From Brachionus manjavacas (lineage: Eukaryota; Rotifera; Eurotatoria; Ploima; Brachionidae): a stretch of 64,000 nucleotides of DNA. The stretch spans positions 5,828,001 to 5,892,000 of the forward strand of contig JAHQIY010000004.1 in the NCBI GenBank assembly GCA_019054805.1. Direction: 5' to 3'. Each line of letters starts with the position of its first letter. The first letter of the stretch is position 1. Made by a program: the position numbers and the translations under genes. Shown here piece by piece: positions 12,601 through 23,000 of the stretch. The notes beneath the pieces are model-generated. The model saw nothing but the letters and a program-made list of their open reading frames with translations, was not told the DNA's origin and made no database searches.

Positions 12601-12816
12601 GCTATAGTAAACATATGGCTTATGTTGTACTCTAAGTGTTTTCTAGACACGAATAGTTAAAGCTGAAATTTAAATCATTAGTGGCCTGAATTTGTATTGA
12701 TATTTTAGAAAATATCAAAGCATCTTAGGCCTAATTAACATTAAAGCTAACAAGATTAAGAAAAGTCCACTTTTAAAATTTAAATTTTACTTTTTTAAAT
12801 ATTTGGTTTCATTCAT
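6618..12816 (-). CDS. Centrosomin/CDK5RAP2/myomegalin-like protein, CM1-containing N-terminal exons
   Basis: Exons by hand (minus): 12816-12791 (ATG; weakest), 12366-12171, 12117-11803, 9847-9771, 9720-9603, 9549-9349, 7588-7519, 7467-7415, 7364-7230, 7177-7106, 7051-6830 and 6779-6618. All are GT-AG with matching phases, giving about 548 aa. The third exon joins to read NDYDK-ELKSLKEENFNLKL followed by RIYMLEE. This aligns without gaps to the CM1 motif of centrosomin, CDK5RAP2 and PDE4DIP, which binds and activates the gamma-tubulin ring complex at centrosomes. Downstream exons are heptad-rich coiled coil (LEEKIEKLEKELQYKENQ and similar), as in the family. Odd points: introns of 1.96 kb and 1.76 kb sit among introns of about 50 nt. 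Exon 11 reads clearly coding residues and then stops (TGA 6618-6620) with no usable donor. It may be an alternative last exon, because exon 10 (phase 0) could instead join 4177. The first exon is inferred from phase only. Confidence 0.8.
10802..10851. repeat. Perfect 17-bp inverted repeat (hairpin) in a long intron
   Basis: Arms 10802-10818 and 10835-10851 are exact reverse complements (core TTTGAATTCTTTAGTC against GACTAAAGAATTCAAA) around a 16-nt loop. It lies in the 1.96-kb intron of the CM1 gene. Function unknown; it could be the remnant of a foldback element. Confidence 0.75.
11587..11663. repeat. 77-nt imperfect hairpin in intron of the CM1 gene
   Basis: Outer arms CTGAAAAACAAT / ATTGTTTTTCAG (11587-11598, 11652-11663) pair perfectly. 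Inner arms near 11610-11621 and 11632-11643 (TTTACTATAATA against TGTTATAGTAAA) pair with one mismatch. The loop is about 10 nt. The overall size resembles a microRNA precursor, but a small foldback transposon is equally possible. Confidence 0.6.
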
Positions 12817-14244
12817 TGTTTGTCAATTGTTTATTCTTGGCCTCTTTTGTTGATATTGTGTTTTTCCGTTAATATTTTTTTGTTGGAATAATACCTTAAG
12901 TAAAAGAGTTTAGCGCTGAAAATTTTGAATTTAGTATACATATTAGCTGTCAAAATGGAGAATTATATACTTGTGCCGACCAAATAAAAGTCTTTAAAAT
13001 GATCACATTAAATAAATACTTACAATAAAAACTAACGAAAATATCTTGTTACAATATCAAAAATTAATAAATTTAATGCATAAAAATAAAATAATTAAGA
13101 TCTTTCGATGATAAATATTTTTCTATTCCTAACTAAATAATTTAAATCTCTTGCCATTTAAAAAGAATTTTTTAAATGGCAAGAATTTTTTAAACCCAAA
13201 TTAAGAAACTGTATTCAATTTTAGTCCATTATGATCTACTCAGATTAATATTATATTAGCATTTTTAAAGCTAATTTTGATTAATTATGGTGTCTAAATT
13301 AAAAAAAATATGCGTAAAGTTTACATCAAGAACTTACAATTTGTCTTTATTTGGATTTCTTTTTCGGCAATTTAAATCAATTTAAATTTTTCTGATCTAT
13401 TCAATTATTTGAAAAATATTAATGACTATTGTTAGTAATTATACATTCATCACAAGTAAAAAAAAAATAAATTAAAAGCAAGTATAAAAAATAAAACAAA
13501 AATAATGGTTTAAGTAATTTCTGAAAAATTCAAAATTTATATCTTTAATTTTTAATTTTGCTAATTATCATTCATTTTGTGTTTATTTCGATTTTTTTTC
13601 CATTTCATTATCGTAATTTTGAGCATCCCAAAAAAAAAAAAACAAAAAAAAATTATATTCTTCGACAACCAAGTGATCTTTAGTTTTTACAACTCGATTT
13701 TTTTTAAAATTAAAAACCAAATTTCAATTTTTTAATTTAAATTTCATTTATGACAAAGTTGCTCAAAGGTAAACGTCGAATTTGATTTAAATTTTTTCTT
13801 TTCTAAATAATTTTTATGAATTTTTTTATATAATTTTTCTTAACAAATCTTTAATAAACCAAATCGTTAAGTAAATTTTAACATTTGAAATGTTTTCATC
13901 GTAACTTTTTAAATTATTAGAAGTTTCTTGCTCATTAATTTTCTGACTAAATAAAATTTAAAAAGTCAAAATAAAATCTGACTTTTTCCTTTTGACTTTA
14001 ACGTTTGACCATCTCTTTTTTACGTGTTATTTTTGATTTTTTTAAAATTTAATTAATATCCTTTTTTTAACTCGGTATCTTGAACTTAAGTTCGATTGAA
14101 GATTTATCTTGACTTTTATTGACGATGCAATAAAAAATAGTAAAACTCAAGGTTCAATTTAATAATGATTTTTTCAATAAAAAATGTACTTGACAATATA
14201 AATAAAGAGGTATGCTCGATCTTTCAGGATTTTCGCCCGATATG
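12817..14244. other. Upstream flank of the CM1 gene
   Basis: AT-rich DNA with no coding frame I can support. It holds a strong hairpin at 13149-13184 (listed separately) and an A-run cluster near 13628-13651. It should contain the promoter of the minus-strand CM1 gene, but no TATA box or initiator can be called with confidence. Confidence 0.4.
13149..13184. repeat. Perfect 16-bp hairpin
   Basis: The arms CTTGCCATTTAAAAA (13150-13164) and TTTTTAAATGGCAAG (13169-13183) are exact complements separated by 4 nt, with one further pair outside. It lies about 330 nt upstream of the presumed CM1-gene start. Function unknown. Confidence 0.75.
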
Positions 14245-14339
14245 ACGCCCTAATTGCCTGTGCCTGAAAATTTGCAATTTTGATAATTTTTTACTAAGAA
14301 TTTACTGGAAAAAGGATCAGGTATAGGCAATAGGGGCGT
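14245..14339. repeat. Short terminal-inverted-repeat element (MITE-like)
   Basis: Left arm 14245-14267 (ACGCCCTAATTGCCTGTGCC and on) and right arm 14317-14339 are inverted copies with a few mismatches, around an AT-rich core of about 50 nt. The arms are much richer in G+C than the surroundings, which argues against chance. No coding capacity. No flanking duplication was recognised. Confidence 0.6.
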
Positions 14340-14459
14340 GACCAAGTTTTTGAATTATAAAAGGACCATATGATTAAAAAAACAGACACATTAGTTTTTA
14401 TATAAGTTTTATTAATAAAAGTGAAAATTTTCAAAAGAATTGTTGAAATAAATCTTTTT

Positions 14460-14965
14460 AATATAAAATTAAGTCATTTCTTTGTTCGAGTCGGATTATT
14501 TTGAATATCTGATGCCTTTGAAATTGAACATTTTATTGTAGTTTCAGTATTAATTGCCGAATTATCACCCTCTTCGTCACTGTCATTTAAAATCAAAAAT
14601 AAGATATTTTTCAATCTAAAACCAGGTTTTGGTATACTTTCTATATCATAAATACCTACACACATAAAATAAATTAGTGCTGCTACATGACTAAAGCACC
14701 CTAGAGTCCTTTTACCCATTTTAAAGCTCCAAACCCAAGAAATATCATTTAAAACTTTTTGAGAGTGGCTTGAACATTACAAATACTTTATGTTTTACGC
14801 TGTTTGAATGACGATACTGAATTTTAACAAAGATATTTTTCTTATCATCTTCCGTAATCAAATTTTCATTAGCTTAAAAATGATACTCTTCATTAGATTC
14901 GAAATGCTCTGCCAAATATCCGTACGCTTGTTCAAGCTGATATCTTCTAAAAGTAATTTTTTTTC
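14460..14965 (-). mobile_element. Relic of a SWIM zinc-finger transposon protein
   Basis: On the minus strand, fragments read QAYGYLAEHFESNEEY, then KNIFVKIQYRHSNSVKHK, then GKRTLGCFSHVAALIYF, ending at a stop near 14474. The order (a conserved helix, an I-x-SRH-like stretch, then a cysteine/histidine SWIM finger of the GxRTVGCCSHVA kind) matches proteins common in aquatic invertebrate genomes that appear to belong to DNA transposons. Two frame changes and stops break it, and one of the finger cysteines is replaced by Phe. Only the C-terminal part survives. The non-LTR element begins immediately beyond it at about 14966. Confidence 0.55.
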
Positions 14966-17900
14966 TAGTTATTATTATTATTGAATTGAATTAACCTCCT
15001 TTAAAGTGAAGTAAGAAGAAAAAAAATAAAAATAAAATTATTTTTGTTTTGTTTTTTTTTTAAATGAAAAAAATTTTATCTAAAAATAAAATTAAAAAAA
15101 AAAAAGCAACGTTAGTTCAATAGAAAAAGGCATGAAAGTTAGAAAGCAAGAAAACTTGGACCAAAATTCAATAATTTCTTTTATTTTGAATTAGCTCGTT
15201 TAATAGAGTTCTCTAATGTTTAAATTTGCAAAGACAGAACCAAATTGAATCAGATATACCATCATTCCTAATCAGATTAATCTTAAGATTTTCTTTAAAT
15301 TGGTTTATATTTGCTGTACTTTTTGAGGTTTCAATTTTAAAGTACTTGGATATAAGTACCAAATCGGAGGAAAAAGATTTATTAGAGGGGGGTCACTTAG
15401 CATAGATTTTAAAAATTGTGATGAGAGATGATTATATTTAATTGTATCAATAAAAGTTAGCTTTAAAAAAAGATAAAGTTCATCAAAGTTGAATACTTTC
15501 AGTACTTTTAAGACTTTTAAGACTTAAGGCTCGTGATATGTGACAATAGGCTTTTAAACCAAACATTTGTCTAATTAAGTTGTTTTGTAATTTATTTATT
15601 GAATCCTTTGTGATCGAATTAAGAGTGAGAGCCTTAAGGCCATATGTGAATTTAGATAAACAATATGTTTTGTATATAAATGATTTGAATTTAGGTGTAG
15701 AGGTAGGACTATTTTTGGCAGAAGATTCCAAAAAAGCTGCTCTGAACTTTTTTAAAATTTATAACTGCTTGTGTGTTAAAGTCAAGATTTGAATCTATAA
15801 TGAATCCTATGTATTCTAGCTGACTTGCTTCTTTAAGTTCGGATCCATTTAGGTGAAATACCGACTTAAATAATTGAATTTTTTCTAGGATTTGAGCAAA
15901 GCAGTTTGAAATAGAAATAGGTCTTATATTGTTTAGATCATATCTGTTTTTCAAGTTATCTTTAAGAATAGGATTAATTTTTGAAATCTTTTGGGATCTT
16001 ATTGAATAGTAGAAAATGGTTGAAAAATTCAAGTAGAATTTCATGAAAACCAACAAGATTTACATTTTTTAAAAGGCTAAAGGAGATTTTGTCAACGCCA
16101 TTTACATTTCAGATATCAAGGTCTGAAATTATTTTCTTTAGTTGAGACAGCTCAAAAAAAGGTAGAGTATCAGGAATTTTTCATTCACATGTTGTTTAAT
16201 ATTTAGCTGATCACTTAAGAAAGTAGACTCATTCTCTTTATATAAATTTAAAAAGTGAGAAAAACGTTTATCCGGTTGGAGGGTTATTTTTTTTCTCAAT
16301 TCTTTTATTTTGAGATTGTGCGAGCCTTTTCCGAAAACAATTTCTATCTTTTAAAGAGAAAAGATTTTCTATCTTTGCTTGCTCTTCTAATTCATCTATT
16401 AGGTTGTTTAATAAGTTTTTTCGTTTTTTTCTAGTCTTAATTTATTTATAAAAACTAAAATAAAATATAATTAGTCACTAAAATAATTTCCTTCGCTAGA
16501 AATACACATCTCCCATCTTTCTGGCAGCATTTTGATACCTCGCTCGTAGAAACTAGCTGGTTTGGAGGTGAAATATTGACTGATGTCTTTTTTGATTTCC
16601 TCCAAGTCTGCGTAACTTTTTTCACTGAGGAAGTGCTGCATTGATCGGAACAAACGGTAATTTGAAGGAGCTAAGTCTGGTGAATAAGCTGGGTGAGATA
16701 AGACTTCCCAGCCTAGATTCTCTATCGTGTTCCGAGTCATTTTGCAACATGTGGCCTAGCGTTGTCATGCAAAAGAATCTTTTTTCGCTCTCCTTTAGCT
16801 CTGTGTGGCCTTTTTGTTTCCAAAGCGTGACTCAAACGTATCAATTGTTGTGAATAAAGGTCTGGGGTTATCGTTTGCTTGGGTTGCAGTAACTCATAAT
16901 AGATTATACCCTTCTGATCCCACCAAACACGCGTCATCAGCTTCGACGGTTCTCCCAACGCGTTCTTTGTCATTGAGGTCGAAATCTTATCCAGATTTGA
17001 ATCGAATTAACCAATTTTGACAAGTGCGAACAGTCAGAGCGTCGTGGCCATATACCAAACAAATCGATTTGGTAGCCTCTGTCGCATTTTTCCCTTCGTT
17101 AAACTTAATTAACATGCAATGGCGGATATGCATTTTTTTGTCATTCATTTTTATTTAGTTAATTATTTAGAAATTTAAAAAGCAAACATATAATCTTATA
17201 TATCATTTGAAAGAACAAGAGTTGCTCTTTAAAATTGCGATTTTCATAAGTTAGATCCAATTTAAGGGCGAGTTGATCACTAAGATTTCCCATGTCACTT
17301 ATATTGTTACATTGAATAGATTTTAAGATTTTCCCATGATCCGAAACTAATATATGTTCAAGGTTAGCATAGAATAGGGGAATTTTTTTATGTTTTGTAT
17401 AGGTTTACTGAGTAAATTGTGTGTTTAGTGAGTCGAATAGGATCAGGTAATTATTAAGTATAAAATTGTATACAAGATTATCTGACTAATTTATATTTGT
17501 AGATTTTTGAAAGTAAGCCTGAAAGGATCTGCATTGAAGTCACCTATTATGAGAATTGGAATATTTTTATCTTTAAAATTTTCATTTAAGCTATTAAGAT
17601 TGATTGAATAGTCTCATATAAAGCTATCGATTCAGCCTTATGCTATTTTACTATAAAAGGGCATTTAAACTTCAAAAATTACAAATTCTTGACCAATAAG
17701 CTGATATCTTCCAAAATTTAATTCTTTTTCTAATAATTTCTTCGTTTAATTTTAGAAATTCTTGTAATTCAAAATTCTCAATTTTTACGAATGAAGTGTT
17801 ACAAAATTTTTTGTAGATTATTTTTTATTCTAAGCTTGCTTGTCATTTCTGCAGATGTCTGATTCTTATCTTCTTAATCTGATATTCTTTCTGAGAGAAA

Positions 17901-18060
17901 AACGTATATTAGAGCCGCTGGTATTTTGTCACATATATGGGAAAGCATTGTTTTTTGCAATTCTATTAAAAATGCCATTAATTACCTCTATTACATATCT
18001 AAACTTCGTTTTTAATCATGTTTCATTAGCCTAACTCCAACTTAGTTGTTTTTGTCCATC
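14966..18060 (-). mobile_element. Non-LTR retrotransposon (endonuclease + reverse transcriptase), degenerate, carrying a nested mariner
   Basis: Read on the minus strand from about 18060. An APE-type endonuclease region includes NIPILIIGDFNADPF near 17530-17570. It is interrupted at about 17150-16450 by a mariner, and then continues as a linker region (16440-16270). The RT entry block KDNLKNRYDLNNIRPISISN lies near 15920-15980. The central palm with FADD is missing: the frame jumps to FHLNGSELKEASQLEYIGFI, so an internal deletion is present. The C-terminal block KTYCLSKFTYGLKALTLN, KLQNNLIRQMFGLKAYCHIS then runs to about 15170. The 3' end has a tandem AAT tail (14971-14982 on the plus strand as TTATTATTATTA). 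Many stops make it inactive. Confidence 0.75.
16471..17148 (-). mobile_element. Mariner transposase, internally deleted and frameshifted
   Basis: The start ATG at 17148 opens MNDKKMHIRHCMLIKFNEGK and a helix-turn-helix ending QNWLIRFKSG, a mariner N-terminus. A stop and frame change follow. After DFDLNDKERVGRTVEADD the sequence jumps directly to RVWWDQKGIIYYELL, so roughly the middle third, including the first catalytic Asp block (TGDE), is gone. HDNARPHVAK then ends in a one-base frameshift at 16737-16740, followed by MTRNTIENLGWEVLSHPAYS and PDLAPSNYRLF. The second catalytic Asp is present (HDNARPH). The third, at the D34D spacing, is Asn (SNY where active copies have SDY). The element sits inside the minus-strand non-LTR element. 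Terminal inverted repeats could not be recognised. Confidence 0.9.
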
Positions 18061-18393
18061 TTTAAGAACTAAATAAAAACGAAATTATCTAAAAGTTTTA
18101 AGGATAAATTTCTCTAAGGTACCACGATATCGTACTCATTTTTTCTGAGCAGCTAATTCAAATTTTTCAAAAAGCTTAGACTTAAATTAAAAAAATTGGG
18201 ATAGATGGTTTTTCTAGATAGATAGAGACCTCTGTGTTGTAATCAATCAATGTTGAATTTAAACAACTTGTTATTTAAAATGCTAAAAACACCATTTCTT
18301 ACAATGCTCTGTGTTCTAATATTCAGTCTTATGTATTTAATGGTCTATTTTTTAGTTAATCTGATAGGATTAACTAAATAACTTTAATAGATA

Positions 18394-19685
18394 ACGGTAG
18401 CCAACTTTAAAATCGAGACGAACTTTAAGTATCAGTTGCAATGCAATTTTAATTTTTTTTAATTAATTTGTAATAAATTTTATTTTAAATAGAATGAAAA
18501 ATATTATTCAGTTTGAATAAAAAAAGGCCTAAATAAATAAATCCAAAGGAGAGGCCCTAAGAATTCGCGTGTACGCGTTTTTTAACAAAAATAGATCACT
18601 TGGAAAGATATTCACTGCGAAAAGTTTTATGGCAGAAAAAATTCCAAGGAGTACTGTTTACCGAATTTTAAAACGTAGTGAATATTTTTCACCAGAAAGG
18701 AAACAAGGATCTGGTCAAACACCGAAAAAAATGACAAAAGTACAACTCAACTAGCTAAAAAAGGCTTTTGATCACAAAGACAACATCAGTCAGTGTCAAG
18801 CAGTCTGAAAATTAAATATAATCCAGCAAATGGTCTCAAAATTGTTGAAAAAGCTTCAAATAACACCAAGTAAAAAGATGAAAATCCCTGACCGAACCGA
18901 AACGCAAAAAAAAGTTGCTTGAGTTAAATGTAGAAATTTGTATTTTAAAAATTCAAATATATCATGGATTTTAGACGATGAATCCTATTTCTCACTCAGT
19001 TATAGTAAAATTAATGGAAATGTAATATTTTACTCAAGTAACATTGCTGCAACACCAGCAAGTACAAAAATTACCCCATTTTGAATTTTGAGCAAAAATT
19101 ACTTGTTTGGTTAGTCATTTCTGAGAGGGGTATTTCGGCGCCAATCATACGAAAAAGTGGACTTTTAGGGAACCAAACTATCTATTTAGACTTTATAAAG
19201 CGTGGACTCATTCCGTTTATTAAAAAGCATCATTCAGACGGCAACTATAAGTTCTGGCCCGACTTGGCGAGCTCTCATTATGCCAATACTGTGGTCAATT
19301 ACTTGATTGACCAAAATATCAAATTTGTGCAAAAATGCGAAAACTCTGCAAATGTCTCAGAAGTACGACCAATTGAAGATTTTGGGTCCATTTTAAAGGG
19401 GAAAGTGAATGAGAATGGCTAGAGAGCAAAAAATTTAGATGAACTAAGGAATAAAATACGACTTTGTACAAGAAATATGGACCAAAATCCCGTTCAGGAC
19501 CTCTTGGCCTCTACATCCAAACGACTCAATAATATTCGAAGAAATGGACTTATTGAAAAAAGATAAAAGCATAAATAAAAACAAGAATAAAAAGCTATAT
19601 TCTCTCAAAATTTCGTTTTATTTTAAAAAATATTAAAGCAGTTATGACCTTTTAAAATTCGTCTCGATTTTATATTGTCACCCGT
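18394..19685 (+). mobile_element. Full-length mariner/Tc1-like element with TIRs and TA duplication (DD37E type), transposase dead
   Basis: Inverted repeats of about 35 bp: 18394-18428 begins ACGGTAGCCAAC, and the complement of 19652-19685 begins ACGGGTGACAAT. Both contain AAAATCGAGACGAA. A TA dinucleotide flanks each end (18392-18393, 19686-19687), the mariner/Tc1 target duplication. Length 1,292 bp is normal for the superfamily. Inside, broken plus-strand frames show an HTH region (KNRSLGKIFTAKSFMAEKIP then RSTVYRILKR, about 18580-18700), a first catalytic block WILDDESYF (near 18966), FWPDLASSHYA (about 19255) and RPIEDF (about 19370). From the second Asp to the Glu of PIED there are 37 residues, hence DD37E. 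Several in-frame stops inactivate it. A related relic lies in the furry intron at 53.9 kb. Confidence 0.85.
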
Positions 19686-19689
19686 TATA

Positions 19690-20010
19690 AAGATAGAATT
19701 TATAAGTTCAGGAAGGTTTTAATCATTTAAACTAAGGTTGTATCATCGGCAAATAGTTTAACAATGATTTCATAGAAGAACAAAACAATATCGCTTATAT
19801 AAATCAAAAAAAGGGGACCAAAGACGGAGGAACATCTGATTCAATCTCTACTGAATTTGACCAAACTGCATCAATTTCCAAAACTTATCTGTCTGCAAAA
19901 AAAAATAATTTGCCAGTTTTGTAATTGATGATCCACCAAAACCAAAGCATAATTTCTAAAAGTAAATTATGCTCTATTAAAAGTAAAATATTTCTTTCCC
20001 ATTTACTTTG
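19690..20010 (-). mobile_element. Reverse-transcriptase palm fragment
   Basis: The minus strand reads a decayed VPQGSVLGPL-like stretch (SDVPPSLVPFF, shifting frame) followed by KLFADDTTLV at about 19735-19765, the catalytic Asp-Asp motif of non-LTR reverse transcriptases. Only about 100 codons survive. It abuts the TA duplication of the mariner-like element at 19686, so that element may have inserted into it. The continuation on the other side was not recognised. Confidence 0.6.
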
Positions 20011-23000
20011 GTAGTGTAATAATTGAGTGCCCTGAATTAGAATCATCTTATTAGTCATTTCCACTCTACTTGAAAATAAACTCGATATTCGGATTTTTCA
20101 ATCTTCATATATCTTATTGTATTTCTAAAAGTATTTAGTATAATGTCAAAAATGCATTATTATCATTACACTAAAATTTCTAGAGTTTAATTTCTAGATT
20201 TGGATACAAGTTTCGATTTATTCCACTTTTTTAATACTTTTCCATGACACTTAAACACTATAAGTATCAAAAAAGTAATTTAACTCATTTAAAAAAAATT
20301 AAATCCTCATATCTTTTTATAAAAATTTTCAATGAAGAAATCTTTTAGAATTATTTAGATTTCATCTTGAGATAAAATCGAATTAGTTTTTTGGACACAA
20401 ATTGAAACTTGAATAAAAAAATATTGAAAAAATTATTCTATTAGCAGTACAATCGAACAAAATTTTGAATTAAAATTAAATTTGAAAATAAATTTGAATT
20501 TTAAATAAAATCAACTAAAAAATTAAAAAAATTAAATTTTGAATAAAATTTATGAAAAATTTAGCATTTGAATATTTATTTAAAAATTCAAAATGGTTTT
20601 GTTTGTGAATTACTTTTTGTATTTACTTTTTGTTTTTGTATTTATTAAATTGTACAAATGCATAACCTATTATTTATTTTAAGTGACAGATAATCAGTTA
20701 TAAAAGCTTACTCAAAATAAAATACCTTAAATAAAGAGTTCTATGCATACAATTTACAACCTGTTAAAATATTGAGCCCATAAAGTTTTGGAATAAAATA
20801 AGGAAAACTTTCCCATTCTTTATCTGATTCTCATTCAAGTTGTTTGTAAGGAAGTTTCATCAGAATAACTTTTTTCTTGCGCTGAGTAAAGTGTATGTAT
20901 CAATAAAATAAGCCCAAAAATGTTGCTGTGTTGATTTTCGAAATCTGACATAAATGCTGATTATAGCAACACTTCTCATTTTTCAATTCAAATCAATCTT
21001 CAAATTTTTTTTATTTTTTGATTATTTTTAAATAAGCAATCGAATATTATAATATTCAGTTTTTGATTCAAAATTTTTTATTTCAAAATTTGAAAATCAT
21101 GTTTAAATTAAAATTTAAATAAATTAAATAAAATATATATAATTTAAGTATATTCAAATTTATATATATTTAAATATCTTCGAATTTAATTTCATTCGAA
21201 AGGCTACTTATTTAGATATAGATTCGAATATACATATTCGAATTCTTCACTAATTTCATTTTTTCTTTTTTTCTAAAGTTATTACTCTGTAGATTTTTGC
21301 AAAAATATTTTGAATTAACAAATGCGATTAAATGAATGGTACTTTTAGTATTTATTTTTTTTAAATAACAATAAAACAGTGCATTATTAGAAAAAAATAG
21401 CATTTTTTATATTAAATGCTGAAAAGAATATAATATTCTAACAAGTTGAATACTCAATTGAAAACAAAATAAAGGTCCTAAAAAAATTATTTTTAAATGT
21501 TTTGATAGATAGAAGAGTTTTTTTTTAATTAAAAATAACTAAAAAAATACTGGAACCCAGTTTTATTGATCAGCAAACACTTTTATATCAGATTTTTTTT
21601 AACAGAAATAGCAGGTCATTAGGGTTATTCAAAAAGTGTAATTCAAAATTTTGCGATCTTTTCAGTGAAAATTATTTAAAAATTACTTTTCTAATTATTT
21701 AACTAGAAAATATGCCTTCATCGTAAATAACCACATTTCCAGCAAAAAAATCTTCGATTATTTTTTTAGAAAAGCAGAATTTTACATTTTTCAATTTTTA
21801 GCTACTAATTTAGAATTTGACCTTGGAAAAAATTTAAATGAGCAAAAATTTTGGAATGTTTTTCTCTAAATTAAAAAATTAATCGACACGGATTTTTTTT
21901 AATTTTTTCTAATTAAATTAAATTTTGGGTATTGATACGGCTTCAAAATTTTTTTGCAAAGGTATTTTAATAGTAATTAAAAACTTCGATTTGAGTTGTT
22001 ATTTTCTTATTAGTTCTAATTTTATGAGCTTTTCACAGAAAAGCACTTTTTCAAAGGATTTTAATTATTTTGTGAAATTAAGTCCTAAAAATATCGTCGA
22101 TATAAAATGAAGCCCTTAGTTGATTTTTCATTTAAAGCGTATCTATAGATCTAAAGAAATAACAACAATAATAATAAAACGACCAAAATATAATTAAATG
22201 AGTTTTAAAAGCGCGCATTGCGAATTTAAACTACAGAAATTTGCATGTAAAATTTTAATTAAAAACAAATTTTCTTAGGCTTCATTTTATCGGCAAGCTA
22301 TTGATAGACCAAAAATTATTTTACCTATTATGGTAGACTGCTAGAGTCAAGTTAAATGTCAAAAAAAAATGATAAATTAGCTAAAATAAGTGTGGATTCG
22401 ATGGATCGTTTAGCACCACAACTTAAAGCCAAAGTTGTATTTATCAAATTTAAATGACAGACACGCGCTGGGAGATATCAATTTTAAATGATTCCGTTTT
22501 CAAATTTATTCTCATTTAAAACTCGAAAAATTTGAATAAAATTAATTATTTGCCACCCGAATTTTCAAATAATACCTGTCATAAATCAAAATGCATGCTT
22601 CCTTTTAAGGATGGAATTATTTCAATTTGGCTTTAAATGACACTGGTGCTATGAGTTTGAATGATTGAAGCGCAATCAAATACCTCTAGTTTAAATGAAT
22701 ACTTGAAATTCAATAAGTTGTGAATTTTATCCAATTTGTAATGCTTGAACTGAATGAAATGAACAGTTTTTGTTTTGACTAGAATTTTATTAAATTACTG
22801 AAGCATTTATTGTCAAGTATTTTTTTCATTTTGATGAAAAAGTGTAGCTATTTTAATTTTTACATAGCGTATCAATTAATATTTTGTTCAAAATTAATAA
22901 ATGATTAGAGAAATAATTGCTTCTCTTGAGTCTTTCTTGTTGCTTGAACTTCTTTTTTGCTTTGATTAACATGCAAATTGTTCAATTATTTACCCGCTTT

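Noticed and set aside
15580-15792. 70-codon plus-strand ORF
   Set aside because: Antisense to the C-terminal part of the non-LTR polymerase.
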